64,000 nt of DNA from Chloroflexus islandicus (lineage in GTDB: Bacteria > Chloroflexota > Chloroflexia > Chloroflexales > Chloroflexaceae): positions 1-64,000 of the forward strand of contig NZ_LWQS01000045.1 of assembly GCF_001650695.1 (NCBI RefSeq), written 5' to 3'. Under the pieces are notes generated by a model. That model searched no databases. It was not told the DNA's origin and saw only the letters and a program-made list of their open reading frames with translations. Below, one piece after another: positions 28,304 through 38,140 of this stretch. Both the position numbers and the translations under genes were made by a program. Numbering within the stretch: position 1 is the first letter of the stretch; every line of letters starts with the position of its first letter.

Positions 28304-30229
28304 CTACGTCCCGATCACGCCGCTATCGAAGCGTTGCACCGTGATCACGCTGGGCCGCGGCAAGCCTTGCCGGTCGGGCCACGTGCTGATCGGGTTCTCG
28401 AAGGTGCCGCCTTCGCCGGGGTGCTGGATGGCGAGGAAGAGCGTGCGGTTGTCGGGGGTAAACTCTGGCCCGCACACCTCGCTGCCGGCCACCGACGAGA
28501 AGAACTGTTGCAGGTTGCCCCGCTGCGCACCGCTCACCGGCACGGCAAACAGACCATCGTTGAACTTGATCGCGCGCGGCGCGCCGTCGGTCGCAATCCA
28601 CAGGTTGCCCTGATTGTCGAAGGCCACATTGTCGGGCGCACCCATCGGCGACACTTTGCTCTTGTCGAAGCCAGCAAAGTAGGTGTCTTCCTGTGTGGGC
28701 AAACCGGCGAGGATAAAGATTTCCCAGCGGAAGGTGGTGGCGGAATGATCATCATTCCGCTCGGTCAGCTCGATGATATGGCCCCACGCATTGTTGGCCC
28801 GCGGGTTGGCCGCGTCCACGCCGGGTTGGCCGCTCGCGCCGCGGCGGGTGTTGTTGGTCAAGGCGATGTACACCTTCTTGTTGGCCGGGTTGACCTCCAC
28901 GTCCTCTGGGCGATCCATCTTGGTCGCACCCACGAGGTCGGCAGCCAAGCGGGTGTTGATCAACACGTCACCCTGCGAGCGGAAGCCGTTTTCCGGCGTC
29001 AGCGGGCCTTGCCCAAACACCAGCGGCAGCCACTCGCCGGTGCCGTCGGCGTTGAACTTGGCCACGTAGAGCACGCCATCGTCGAGCAGATTCATGTTCG
29101 CTTCGCGGTTGCGCGGATCGAACTTGCCATTGGTGACGAACTTGTAGACATACTCAAACTGGGCATCGTCACCCGAATAAGCCGCCACCCGGCCATCGCG
29201 CCCGATGGCGAAAGTCGCTGCCTCGTGGCGGAAGCGACCCAGCGCCGTGCGCTTCACCGCCGGCTTGGATGGATCATACGGATCGATCTCGACACACCAG
29301 CCGAAGCGGAACGCCTCATTCGGCTCTTTGGCAATATCGAACCGGCTGTGGAACCGCTCCCACTTGCGCTCTGACTCAGCCGCCGGCATGCCATAACGGC
29401 GATGCACCGCGTAGCGCGGGTCATTGCGGTCGAGGCCGTTCAAATTGGCGAAATACTGGTGGAAGTTCTCTTCACCGCTCACCACCGTGCCCCACGGTGT
29501 CTTGCCGCCGGCGCAGTTGTTGAGCGTGCCGAGGATCGCATCGGCGCCGGGATCGGCGCTGGTGCGCATCCACGGATGGCCGGCAGCCGGGCCGCTCAGA
29601 CGGGTGGCGCTAAACCCGCTCACCCGGCGGTTGAAGCGCGAGTTGCGCACATAGCTCCACGTGCCGTCAGGCGCGCGCACCACTTCGACCACCGACATGC
29701 CGTGGGCAGCAATGCCGACATCCACCTGATTGCGGGTCGGATTCTTATCATCGTACTTCGGGAACATCAACTCTTCGTTGGTGTACTCGTGATTAACCAC
29801 GAGCAGACCGCGGTTCGAGTTGTTGGAACCGTAGGGCAGCGGCAAGAAGCCAACAAAGTCGCAGTTGTAGCCAAACTGCTTGACCTGCGCCTCTGGCGTC
29901 TGCAACCAGACATCGAAATCAGGCGCATCAGCGCTCAGCGGCTCACCCCAGCGGATGAGGGTGCGGGCATAGTACCCTTCCGGCACCACCACATCATCGA
30001 AATTCGGATCGGTGGGCTTGATCGCCTTGAACTTCAAGCCGGGGTTAGCGGCTAGCGCCTCTTCGACGGCGGTCAGATTGGAACCGATCAAGGCCAGCGA
30101 ACCGCCGATCGCCAGCGTCTTGAGCATACCGCGGCGCGAAATGCGCAGCGCCAATACCTCTTCCAGCGTCTGGCCAATACCGGCCTGCGAACGCACAATC
30201 CATTTGTCTTTCTCGTCGTGGCCACCCAT
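28304..30229 (-). CDS. PhoX-like alkaline phosphatase (DUF839), Tat-exported
   Basis: 641 aa. The Tat-type signal ISRRGMLKTLAIGGSLALIG (residues 30-49) fits export of a folded metalloprotein. The body has features of PhoX proteins, including GYYARTLIRWGEPL, VVNHEYTNEE, ETVV-like GEENFHQYF and RRYGMPAAESE. PhoX enzymes bind Ca and Fe and release phosphate from esters. GAGGAGG upstream of the ATG at 30229 supports the start, and a TATAAT (minus strand, 30332-30337) could be its promoter. Its neighbour is a multihaem lipoprotein. A DUF839 protein with another activity cannot be excluded. Confidence 0.88.
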   Translation of the reverse strand: MGGHDEKDKWIVRSQAGIGQTLEEVLALRISRRGMLKTLAIGGSLALIGSNLTAVEEALAANPGLKFKAIKPTDPNFDDVVVPEGYYARTLIRWGEPLSADAPDFDVWLQTPEAQVKQFGYNCDFVGFLPLPYGSNNSNRGLLVVNHEYTNEELMFPKYDDKNPTRNQVDVGIAAHGMSVVEVVRAPDGTWSYVRNSRFNRRVSGFSATRLSGPAAGHPWMRTSADPGADAILGTLNNCAGGKTPWGTVVSGEENFHQYFANLNGLDRNDPRYAVHRRYGMPAAESERKWERFHSRFDIAKEPNEAFRFGWCVEIDPYDPSKPAVKRTALGRFRHEAATFAIGRDGRVAAYSGDDAQFEYVYKFVTNGKFDPRNREANMNLLDDGVLYVAKFNADGTGEWLPLVFGQGPLTPENGFRSQGDVLINTRLAADLVGATKMDRPEDVEVNPANKKVYIALTNNTRRGASGQPGVDAANPRANNAWGHIIELTERNDDHSATTFRWEIFILAGLPTQEDTYFAGFDKSKVSPMGAPDNVAFDNQGNLWIATDGAPRAIKFNDGLFAVPVSGAQRGNLQQFFSSVAGSEVCGPEFTPDNRTLFLAIQHPGEGGTFENPISTWPDRQGLPRPSVITVQRFDSGVIGT

Positions 30230-30429
30230 AGCGTGAACGCCTCCTCAGTAAACACCAGTACAGGAGCCTGCGGTTGCCAACCGGGCAACAGGATTCTTGC
30301 CATTGGGATGTATACGTTCTGGGCAACCGTGATTATATGGAATGTTTATAAACAAGAATTGATGGAAATATGAAACAAAGATTAAGCAAAAATGATCATG
30401 GCATAACACGATCGACGCGAGCGAGGTGC

Positions 30430-30469
30430 GGAAACAAACAACGCCGCTCTCTGTACTGAGAGAGCGGCG
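30430..30469 (-). terminator. Intrinsic terminator after the P-loop gene
   Basis: CGCCGCTCTCT pairs with AGAGAGCGGCG (30442-30452 and 30459-30469), a perfect 11-bp stem with a 6-nt loop. On the minus strand the stem is followed by TTGTTTGTTT. It lies 27 bp after the stop of the gene at 30496-31548. The region 30230-30430 holds the PhoX promoter and leader and no gene. Confidence 0.8.
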
Positions 30470-30495
30470 CCAGAAACGACAGCGGGGATCAGGAT

Positions 30496-31548
30496 TCAAC
30501 AGCCAACGGCCCGGGCTAACTCCGGTCTGAGCGCAGCATTGGCCGGATCAAGCCGGGCCATCACCCGTTGCACCATACGGAAATCGTAGGCAACTTGGAG
30601 GTTGCGCGCCGGATCGGCAGCGAACAGACCATGACCGTGACGATCGAAGCTGTTCGCCAAGAACAGCCACATATCGCTATCGAGCGTGGTATCGGGCGAG
30701 AGACCATACCAGCGCAGGAAGCCGGCAATTTGCGCCGAGGGGCTCAGTTGCGGTAACTGCGGCCCGCCGAACACCGCGCGCAACCGATCGCGGGCTTCGA
30801 CCACATCGCGGGCAGCGTCGCGGATCATGGCTCGTTGCAAGCCAACTGGAGGCGGCGGCAATTGGGGCGGCTGCCGCCGGTAGGCAGTGACATTGATCTG
30901 ATGGGCATGGGCTAATAGTTGCGCATCGCGCACCGACAACTGGTTTGGTTGGTGAAACGTGGCAATGAACAACACATTCGGCGGCGCGGCTGCCGGCCTA
31001 GCAGCAACCGGCAACAGGTGCAGCCGTTCGTGCAAGTAATGGAACAACTCATCGGGGGCCAAACCATCAAACAAGACGACGTAAAGCTTGCCGGCGCCTT
31101 GCGGCGCTTGCGCTTCGCTCAGCACCTCACTCAACTGGCTATCGCCAAAGCGGGTATGGAGATCACGGTAATAGTCACGCTGGCCGCTCTGCGCCGTCCA
31201 CTGCGCTGAACCAATGCGGACAAATTGGCCGGGGGCGTCACCAACCAGTGCTGCGACCAAATGTTGCACCAATGCTGCCTTACCGGCCCCGGCCCTCCCG
31301 CTTAGCACCACACACGGATAAGTCTTGAGCGACACGTACACAGCGGTCAACAAGCGTGCTTCGGTTGGATCAGCATCAACCTGCAACCGCCGGATCGTCT
31401 CTTGCTCGGCGCTCAGCATCGGATCCTGCCGTCTCACACCGGCCAGTGCTGGCGTCTGCCCGCTCGCGGGCAAGGCCAACTCCCAGCGGCCCCCTTTGGC
31501 CTCGCCGCGAGCGCCATTGCTTGCGGCATGGAAGTTGTAAGCAATCAT
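30496..31548 (-). CDS. P-loop ATPase, function unknown
   Basis: 350 aa. Walker A GRAGAGKAALV near residues 84-94, a beta strand with a probable Walker B LYVVLFDGLAPDE near 158-170, and a sensor-like strand NVLFIATFHQPNQ near 192-204 indicate a STAND/AAA-like or MoxR-style ATPase. The N-terminal 50 residues and the C-terminal third are not recognised. Six bases after the nucleotidyltransferase stop, so it is the last gene of a three-gene operon (zinc-ribbon protein, nucleotidyltransferase, ATPase). The start at 31548 has only a weak ribosome site. Confidence 0.75.
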   Translation of the reverse strand: MIAYNFHAASNGARGEAKGGRWELALPASGQTPALAGVRRQDPMLSAEQETIRRLQVDADPTEARLLTAVYVSLKTYPCVVLSGRAGAGKAALVQHLVAALVGDAPGQFVRIGSAQWTAQSGQRDYYRDLHTRFGDSQLSEVLSEAQAPQGAGKLYVVLFDGLAPDELFHYLHERLHLLPVAARPAAAPPNVLFIATFHQPNQLSVRDAQLLAHAHQINVTAYRRQPPQLPPPPVGLQRAMIRDAARDVVEARDRLRAVFGGPQLPQLSPSAQIAGFLRWYGLSPDTTLDSDMWLFLANSFDRHGHGLFAADPARNLQVAYDFRMVQRVMARLDPANAALRPELARAVGC

Positions 31549-31554
31549 AATGGT

Positions 31555-32529
31555 TCACCCGAAACGAATATCCGACATATCGCCGACATTTAACTCTTGG
31601 CTGACACCGCTCACATGGGCTCGATCACCGATTAAACTGCGAGTGATAATGACCGATTGGATCTGCGCACCGGCATTGACAATCGAGTCGCGCACAATCG
31701 CCTGCCGCACCACTGCGCCGTCGGCAATTGAGACGTACGGCCCCACGACTGCCTCTTCAATCACGGCCGTCGGCGCAATATTGACCGGCGGAATGATCAC
31801 CGCATTCGGATACTCGGCGGCGCGATTGTGGCCATGTTCGAGCAGATAACGATTGGTATCGAGCAGCGACTCAATCGTGCCGCAATCTCGCCAGACCCGC
31901 ACCGTCTCGGCGCGCAGCTCTTCGCCGCGGTCGATCATCACTTGCAGCGCATCGGCCAAATAGAATTCCCCCTTGGTCTGGATATTGTTCTCCATGATGT
32001 AGTCGATCGCCGACATCAACCGGCTCGCTTCAGGCACATAATAGAACCCGGCCACGGCCAGATTGGAAATCGGCTCGCTCGGCTTCTCAACCAGCCGCAC
32101 GATCCGGCCTTGTTCGACCACCACCACGCCAAACCGGCGCGGATCATCAACCTCTTTGCAGTAAATGATGCCGTAGTCGGGATGCTCGTTGAGCCGTTCA
32201 ATATCAAACTCAAGCAAACCATCGCCAAACACGATCAAGAGCGGGCCGGTCAATTCACGGGCCAACGCGATCGCATCAGCTTGCCCGCGCATCACCTTTT
32301 GCTCAAGAAAGCGCATCGGGTACGCATAATTGGCCCGCACAAACTCTTCGATCTGGTTGCCGAGATAGCCGACCACACAGATCAGCTCTTCAATCTGGAG
32401 GGGGGCCAAATAGTCAATAATATGCGCCAGCACCGTCTTACCGGCGACGCTGACCAATGGCTTGGGGCGAACAAAGGTATGCGGACGCAAGCGTGTGCCT
32501 AAACCGGCGGTTAAGATCATGACGCGCAT
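31555..32529 (-). CDS. Sugar-1-phosphate nucleotidyltransferase with left-handed beta-helix tail
   Basis: 324 aa. The N-terminal signature LTAGLGTRLRPHTFVRPKPL is the nucleotide-binding loop of NDP-sugar pyrophosphorylases; IVFGDGLLEFD carries the metal Asp. Residues from about 240 show hexapeptide repeats (VIIPPVNIAPTAVIEEAVVG and following), a left-handed beta helix. It should make an NDP-hexose such as dTDP-glucose, GDP-mannose or UDP-glucose; substrate cannot be told. It may feed the surface-glycan genes at 52861-64000. Gaps of 3 and 6 bp to its neighbours indicate an operon. Confidence 0.9.
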   Translation of the reverse strand: MRVMILTAGLGTRLRPHTFVRPKPLVSVAGKTVLAHIIDYLAPLQIEELICVVGYLGNQIEEFVRANYAYPMRFLEQKVMRGQADAIALARELTGPLLIVFGDGLLEFDIERLNEHPDYGIIYCKEVDDPRRFGVVVVEQGRIVRLVEKPSEPISNLAVAGFYYVPEASRLMSAIDYIMENNIQTKGEFYLADALQVMIDRGEELRAETVRVWRDCGTIESLLDTNRYLLEHGHNRAAEYPNAVIIPPVNIAPTAVIEEAVVGPYVSIADGAVVRQAIVRDSIVNAGAQIQSVIITRSLIGDRAHVSGVSQELNVGDMSDIRFG

Positions 32530-32532
32530 ACC

Positions 32533-32769
32533 TTAGCTCCTTGAGCCACAGCCGCAGCTACTGCAACTGCATCCGCCGCCGCTTGTCGTCGCAGCCGCCG
32601 CTGGCGCGGAAGCTTCGCCACGGCTATGCGCAGCAAAGAGCGACAGCCGGCGCTGTACATGGGTGCTCTGGCAAAAGGGACAGACAATATGCTGATCAGC
32701 CGCATTCATGGGCAGCAGCCGTTCGAACTGGCGCGCACAGTTCAAACAGCCATATTCGTACATCGGCAT
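32533..32769 (-). CDS. FmdB-family zinc-ribbon protein
   Basis: 78 aa. MPMYEYGCLNCARQFE and, 20 residues later, CPFC give the four-Cys zinc ribbon of FmdB-like proteins. The tail is unusual: a Ser/Gly/Cys-rich stretch GGGCSCSSCGCGSRS, possibly an additional metal site. Function of the family is poorly known. First gene of the operon with the nucleotidyltransferase. Confidence 0.85.
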   Translation of the reverse strand: MPMYEYGCLNCARQFERLLPMNAADQHIVCPFCQSTHVQRRLSLFAAHSRGEASAPAAAATTSGGGCSCSSCGCGSRS

Positions 32770-32937
32770 ACATTCACCTCATTACGTCAGGGGAAGAATG
32801 CGGGCGGACATGGCCCACCCGCATTATACCACGGCGTTTTGCCCGCTAGGATAACGGTTTGCTTATCTTCACGATAACGTTACGCAAAGATTGAGTCACC
32901 TTCAGGCTAATCTCTTGCCCAGATGATGCACCGGCCA

Positions 32938-33150
32938 TCACCGCAACTCGGGCAATTCGATCGGGTCTTCACGCGGTTCGCATGAACCGCAAAACAAGGC
33001 GCGGGCCGTCACGATCGCTTTATAACTGCCTTTGCGGTCAGCGTAAAGCGCCACGATATGCGGCATCTCTTGGGCATGCTCACGACAAACCGCACGCCCG
33101 CAAAAGATGCACGTGCCATGAGCCGGACGGTTACAATGCCAGCAATTCAT
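32938..33150 (-). CDS. Small zinc-finger protein (DUF2180-like)
   Basis: 70 aa from the ATG at 33150, where MNCWHCNRPAHGTCIFCGRA begins; an upstream in-frame start lacks similarity to this type. Cys/His pairs (CWHC, CIFCG, CREH, FCGSC) suggest two bound zinc ions in a B-box-like fold. Likely a cytoplasmic accessory or regulatory protein. The 168 bp between it and the FmdB gene show no gene. Confidence 0.75.
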   Translation of the reverse strand: MNCWHCNRPAHGTCIFCGRAVCREHAQEMPHIVALYADRKGSYKAIVTARALFCGSCEPREDPIELPELR

Positions 33151-33204
33151 GTCTGTTTCCCCAGATAGTAGGGGGCGCAGCCAATCCACGCCCCCACCAA
33201 CTCG

Positions 33205-36200
33205 CTAGCGGGTAATGTACGGCACCCACATCCGCGGCAAACTGAGCAACACCGGCGCTTCCAGCAATTGGTTCGTAATCGGTGTCGAAGAGCTAAGAAT
33301 TTCGACGGTGTTGTTCAAACCGCCGCTCACTTGCCCCGGATTGACCGTCACCCGGAAGAGCAGGGTCACGCGACCGGGTGTCGTCCCGCTTTGGGCCGGC
33401 ACATTCAGGTTATTCCACTGTAGCACTGTGCGCCCGCCGGCTGAGCTAATCGCCGGCGCCGAGCCGCTGAGCATCGCGTTGTACACCAACCCTACCGGCA
33501 ACACATCACGCAGGGTAACAGTAAAGGCGCTATCAGTCGGGTTCACAACCTCGATCTGGTAAAGGAAGGTTGGGTTGGGATCACCCGGAATGACAGGCGG
33601 TAGTGTCGTGATGCTCGCCGTCTTGGCAACTGCCGGCCCATCGACACACATGCGCACAGTCGGATCAACCTCGCCATCGGTGCGCGGAATGATACCATCA
33701 GGACTCGTCACTTCGGCACTCGTGCCCTGATCGCTCCAGACCTGCCCAACCTGCAACCAGATCGCCAGCGGCAATTCACTGACATTGCTCGCCGTCGGCT
33801 TTGCCGGCACGGTCAAATTGCGCCACACCAATTGGGTAGAACCAGCTTGCGCGCCGCTGGTGAGGCGAATGATGCTATCGGGTGCCGGCATCCCAGTATC
33901 TGGCCGCAGATAACTCAAGCCGATCGGCAGGGTCAATGTGACCGTTGTGTTACGATAAGCGATCGTATTCGTGTTGAGCATGGTCAAGGTGTAGAGGCGC
34001 TCTTCACCTGACACCGCGCACTCACTAATCCGTTCGATCCGGGGTGTATAGGTATGCAGCGGTTGGGTTGTCACCCGTTCCCATGCCACTTCATACGTAT
34101 GGCCATCAATCGTGTAGGACACACAGCGACTGGTGCTGCGGCACGTGGCCGATAACAGGTTATCAGCCGTTGCCCGCGCATAGACATCTTGGGTGCCGAT
34201 GATATCAGACGCTGCTGCCCGGAAGAGAATGTCAACTTTGCCATTGGCCGGTATCGGCGCCACATTCCATCGCACTTCAGTGCGGCCATCCGGTAGCGCA
34301 CGCTGGCCGGCAAAGGCATACAATGAGCTATTGACCGTCTCGCTATAGAGATAGCGCGGCGGCAAGAACGCGTAGGCGCTCACGCCTTCCAAAGGTGCAT
34401 TTGGATTAAGATTACGCACCGTTATGGTAAATAGACCTCGATCGCGCAACCCCAACGTTGTTCGTTCAGCCTTAATCTCGAAGTCGAGCCGGTTGCTCCC
34501 GCAGCGATAGTCAATGACCGCTTCAATCGGCGGTCGCGGTGTGACCCGGGTATTGCGTCCGGTCGTTGAGTCGAAAAAGTCGTAACCGACCGCATTTTTA
34601 TATTTATCGGTCACGCATGGCGGATTGAAGAGCGTGCGCACCCGTACCGTATAGCTCTGGCCGGGAGCGATCGTCAGCGTTGGCCATGCCCATGTATTGC
34701 CACTGATATCAGGGGTTTGCTTGCCTGCCGGCAAATTGGTGAAAACAACACCCTGATATGCCAATTCAGACAGGGCGAAATCCACCAGACCAGCGGTATA
34801 GGTCGTCGTCGTTTCGGCATTGGTGATGATCAGCGTGAAGAACAGTTCCTGCCCACCGGGTGGCACCGGGCCAGTAATGATCCGGGTTGTGCCCAAATTG
34901 GCGCCGGCAGCGTCGCTAAAGAACTTACTCACCTGAATATTGGGCGTGATCCGCACACAGGCCTGCTTGCTAGCAAAGGCGATCTCTTCACCCGGCTGAT
35001 TGGTATCAGGATTTATCAGAGCATTCTGCATGCGCGCTTGGTCGAGTTCATTGCAGTAGGTGCGGGTCTGCAACTGGCCGCGCGTGATCACGTTGTATCG
35101 AATGTATCGCGTCTCTCCCGGCGCAAGCGTGATGTTTTGCCAGCTCAACGTGGTGCGCACGAGCGACCCCACCGGGGTCGAGCCGATCGCTGGCTCAAAA
35201 GGCACGGCACTATCGAGATCGCCGTTATCAATCGTAGCGCTGCCGGTCACATAGGCAAAATCGGCTTGATTACCGGCTGGCAAGAGGTCATGCACCTCGA
35301 TCCCAGTCATCGTGGTCGAACCATTATTGGTCAACGAAATGATGTACTGGAAGGGTTGATTATTGCGGGCAATGTACGTTGTGCCGCTCTTTTCAGCTTC
35401 AGAGTACTTGGCAACTTCCAACCGGGGCTCAACTTTAAACCCGCCTATATCGCTGCCGGCACACGTCTGCGGTACGCCAGCCGGCACAATCACGCTGCCT
35501 ACTGTTGTACCAGAACCAGTGCCATTGCCAACCGTCGAATGGAGTGCCGTCACTTCAAACGAAAGACTCTGCTCGACCGCCGTATTGATATTGCCCGCCG
35601 GCATATTCAACGTCCAGATCAGAATACCGCCATTGCCGGCGCTTGGCGGCTGAGCCGAAAAAGAACCGACGTTACTGGCGCTATTAGGAACATAGCGCAC
35701 GTTTGGTTGCAACTCGATCCTGACTTGTAACCCATTCAACGCCTGTGGCCAGTAGTTGCGCACTTTAAAGGTGAAGCTGCTCCGCTGACCAAAGATAACC
35801 TTCTGGGGCGAGCCAAAAGCGACTTCCACCGGCCGGCGCACAGAGTAGGTGATATCACCACTTATCGGCGCCAACGTGTAGCGCCCTTCAGCCGGATTGA
35901 GCTTAAGTGGCACTTCGTCGCTCGTCACATAATAGTCCGGCTTGCGGTTGGTCAAGCGCTCACATGGCTCGACATCGAGCTTGCGGAAGGTGACGAAAAC
36001 ATCAACTGATTCACCCCGTAACAGTTGAGGAATCGTCCATACTAACGCTGGCCGGCCATTGATCGTCGTGATCGTAGGCGGGAAATTGGTGCGTTCAGGC
36101 CCGCGCGCACTACTGACAAATTCGGCGCCCAAAGGCACAATATCGGTCAGTTGGACATTCGTGGCCGTAATTGCATCTTCGCGATCGACGTTGGTAAGGC

Positions 36201-36954
36201 GTAAGCGGTATTCGCCGGTTTGGGTAGGAAAGATACGCGGATTCAGACCGCTGGCAGTACGCTCTTTTTCCAGCCGGAAGAGCGGCCCCTCGACCAGCGC
36301 CGAGGCATTGGCGATCGCGCGCGCAGTGCTTTCGCTACCGACAAAGAATTCCGCTGAGGCTGATGGACGGCGCGGATCCTTGCCAAACACGGGATAGACA
36401 AATTCCGGCACACGCAATTTAATCTGGAAGCTGCCTTCAGTGCCATTCGCAAGCGTGCCATCACCAATGGTATAGGTAAAACCGCCCACGGCAGTCGTTG
36501 CATTGTAATCAGCCGCACCACTGCGGGTAATGGATGGCCCGCTCACATTGGTCGCCACACAAGCATTGGCGCCGCTGTCAAAGCAGTGTTGTTGGAATTT
36601 GTCAGGGTTGAGCGTGGTCGGTCGCGCGACGCTCCAGAAGTTCCACGTGATTTTAATCCGGGCATTGCTCAGCGTGGCGCCGCTATTATTACGGTATGTC
36701 ACGGTGTAGGTCAAATCTTGACCACCGCGAATCCGGGCCGGTGAGGCCAAAATGGTGACACTGACGCCGCTCTGGGCCAACACAATCGGCGCAGGTTCTG
36801 TCGCCGGGCCGGCGAGCACTGCGCTGTCACGGGCCACGGTCGCTGGCATTGCAGCAATATTAGCCTGACGAGCTTGGACAAGATGCGTGTTCAGAGGGGC
36901 GAAAAGCAGCGAGAAGACCACCACCACAAACCACCATACGCTTTGCTTTGGCAT
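33205..36954 (-). CDS. Giant secreted DUF11-repeat surface protein
   Basis: 1249 aa from the ATG at 36954; the ORF opens 15 bases earlier. Signal peptide in residues 1-29. The rest consists of repeated beta-sandwich units of DUF11 type, recognisable by phrases such as LTYTVTYRNNSGATL, FQYIISLTNNGSTTMTG and FLYQIEVVNPTDSAFTVTLRDVLP. Such modules form stalks or S-layer-like coats. Cysteines recur through the modules. The C-terminus LPRMWVPYITR shares a pattern with two other large secreted proteins in this window. No anchoring motif of sortase type is present. Confidence 0.9.
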   Translation of the reverse strand: MPKQSVWWFVVVVFSLLFAPLNTHLVQARQANIAAMPATVARDSAVLAGPATEPAPIVLAQSGVSVTILASPARIRGGQDLTYTVTYRNNSGATLSNARIKITWNFWSVARPTTLNPDKFQQHCFDSGANACVATNVSGPSITRSGAADYNATTAVGGFTYTIGDGTLANGTEGSFQIKLRVPEFVYPVFGKDPRRPSASAEFFVGSESTARAIANASALVEGPLFRLEKERTASGLNPRIFPTQTGEYRLRLTNVDREDAITATNVQLTDIVPLGAEFVSSARGPERTNFPPTITTINGRPALVWTIPQLLRGESVDVFVTFRKLDVEPCERLTNRKPDYYVTSDEVPLKLNPAEGRYTLAPISGDITYSVRRPVEVAFGSPQKVIFGQRSSFTFKVRNYWPQALNGLQVRIELQPNVRYVPNSASNVGSFSAQPPSAGNGGILIWTLNMPAGNINTAVEQSLSFEVTALHSTVGNGTGSGTTVGSVIVPAGVPQTCAGSDIGGFKVEPRLEVAKYSEAEKSGTTYIARNNQPFQYIISLTNNGSTTMTGIEVHDLLPAGNQADFAYVTGSATIDNGDLDSAVPFEPAIGSTPVGSLVRTTLSWQNITLAPGETRYIRYNVITRGQLQTRTYCNELDQARMQNALINPDTNQPGEEIAFASKQACVRITPNIQVSKFFSDAAGANLGTTRIITGPVPPGGQELFFTLIITNAETTTTYTAGLVDFALSELAYQGVVFTNLPAGKQTPDISGNTWAWPTLTIAPGQSYTVRVRTLFNPPCVTDKYKNAVGYDFFDSTTGRNTRVTPRPPIEAVIDYRCGSNRLDFEIKAERTTLGLRDRGLFTITVRNLNPNAPLEGVSAYAFLPPRYLYSETVNSSLYAFAGQRALPDGRTEVRWNVAPIPANGKVDILFRAAASDIIGTQDVYARATADNLLSATCRSTSRCVSYTIDGHTYEVAWERVTTQPLHTYTPRIERISECAVSGEERLYTLTMLNTNTIAYRNTTVTLTLPIGLSYLRPDTGMPAPDSIIRLTSGAQAGSTQLVWRNLTVPAKPTASNVSELPLAIWLQVGQVWSDQGTSAEVTSPDGIIPRTDGEVDPTVRMCVDGPAVAKTASITTLPPVIPGDPNPTFLYQIEVVNPTDSAFTVTLRDVLPVGLVYNAMLSGSAPAISSAGGRTVLQWNNLNVPAQSGTTPGRVTLLFRVTVNPGQVSGGLNNTVEILSSSTPITNQLLEAPVLLSLPRMWVPYITR

Positions 36955-37203
36955 ACCTACTCCTAGCACGAATCGAATAACGTATATGCTGCAATGCTCG
37001 TTATGGAGAGTCTACCACGCCCATTGTACCAATTTTGTACCAGTCATGGCACCCACTAGTGGTACTAGATTTCACATAGTCCGCCGTCACTGCATTGGTG
37101 ACGGTATTTCTGGTCTCGCCAGTTGCATCTATACCACCCGAAAGCTAGCTTGCTAACCTATGCTATGATTGTTGACTTGTAACATATTGGCGCCGAGGTT
37201 GCG
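36955..37203 (+). promoter_or_regulatory. Divergent intergenic region before the AEC transporter
   Basis: About 250 bp between divergent genes, no coding signal. The plus strand has an extended -10 TGC-TATGAT near 37160-37170 that could serve the transporter gene; the minus strand should hold the promoter of the DUF11 protein. A near-palindrome CCACTAGTGG occurs near 37053, a possible operator. Confidence 0.4.
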
Positions 37204-38136
37204 ATGATTGCGGTTCTAATTGAAGTGCTCTTGCCGATTGCGGTGGTGGCGGCGGCGGGGTTTGCGTTACGCCGGGCTTTGCCGCTCGATCTGGTGACGC
37301 TCAACCGGCTGATGATTTACGGCCTGAGTCCGGCGTTGATCTTTGTCGCGTTGGTGCGGGCCGATCTAAGCGGGCCTGACGCGGGGCGCATGCTCTTTTT
37401 TTCGGTGGGAGTGCTGGCGCTGATGGCGCTGACGGTCTGGCTGTGCGCCTTGGCGTTGCGGCTGCGCGGCAAAGAGGTGACGGCGCTGTTGCTGACCAGC
37501 ATGTTTATGAATTCGGGTAACTATGGCTTGCCAGCGTCGCGGTTTGCCTTTGGCGAGGCCGGCTTTACGTTAGGGGTGTTTTACTTTATCATGCAGTCTA
37601 TCATGGCGCAGACGCTAGGGGTTGGGGTGGCGGCTGCCGGCGCGGCTGGCGGCGGCAAACAGGCGTGGCGGCAGGTGTTCGACCGTCTCACCCATATGCC
37701 GCAGATTTACGCCGTAGCCGGCGCGTTGGCGTTGCGTGGGATCGGGTTTCATCCGGCGGAAGCTACCGGCATTGCCCGCAGCTTGTTCGAGGGGGTGGCG
37801 CTGCTCAGCGAAGCGGCGCTGCCGGTGATGCTGCTCATTCTCGGCGTGCAATTGGGGGCCGGCGCGCCGATTGTGCAACCAGCGATGGTCGCGTTTGCCA
37901 CGGCGATCCGGCTGATTGTGTCGCCGATCCTTGCTTTTGGCCTCGCCCGTGTGCTCGGTATGGACGGTATCGCGCTGGGGGTGGGGGTGATGATGGCCGG
38001 GATGCCGACCGCGGTGAATACGACTATTCTGGCGATTGAGTTTGATACGCGCCCGCAGTTGGTGGTGAGCACGGTGGTAGTGTCGTCGTTTGCGAGTTTG
38101 GTGACGTTGAGTGTGTTGTTGAGTTTGGTGCGATAA
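37204..38136 (+). CDS. AEC-family (auxin efflux carrier type) permease
   Basis: 310 aa, about ten transmembrane segments arranged as two fivefold halves, as in AEC proteins. Hallmarks are the N-terminal LIEVLLPIAVVAAAGFALRR, the FMNSGNYGLPASRFAFGEAG helix-break segment in the middle and the C-terminal MAGMPTAVNTTILAIEFD with its conserved Pro-Thr-Ala. Family members move carboxylates such as malate or amino acids. Substrate unknown. Start ATG at 37204. Confidence 0.9.
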   Translation: MIAVLIEVLLPIAVVAAAGFALRRALPLDLVTLNRLMIYGLSPALIFVALVRADLSGPDAGRMLFFSVGVLALMALTVWLCALALRLRGKEVTALLLTSMFMNSGNYGLPASRFAFGEAGFTLGVFYFIMQSIMAQTLGVGVAAAGAAGGGKQAWRQVFDRLTHMPQIYAVAGALALRGIGFHPAEATGIARSLFEGVALLSEAALPVMLLILGVQLGAGAPIVQPAMVAFATAIRLIVSPILAFGLARVLGMDGIALGVGVMMAGMPTAVNTTILAIEFDTRPQLVVSTVVVSSFASLVTLSVLLSLVR

Positions 38137-38140
38137 TAGC

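Noticed and set aside
28223-29374. 383-codon open frame opposite to the PhoX-like gene
   Set aside because: Begins in the 21-bp repeats and has the Ala/Arg/Gly/His bias of an antisense frame.
34717-35730. 337-codon open frame opposite to the DUF11 protein
   Set aside because: Antisense to well-defined repeat domains; composition is biased.
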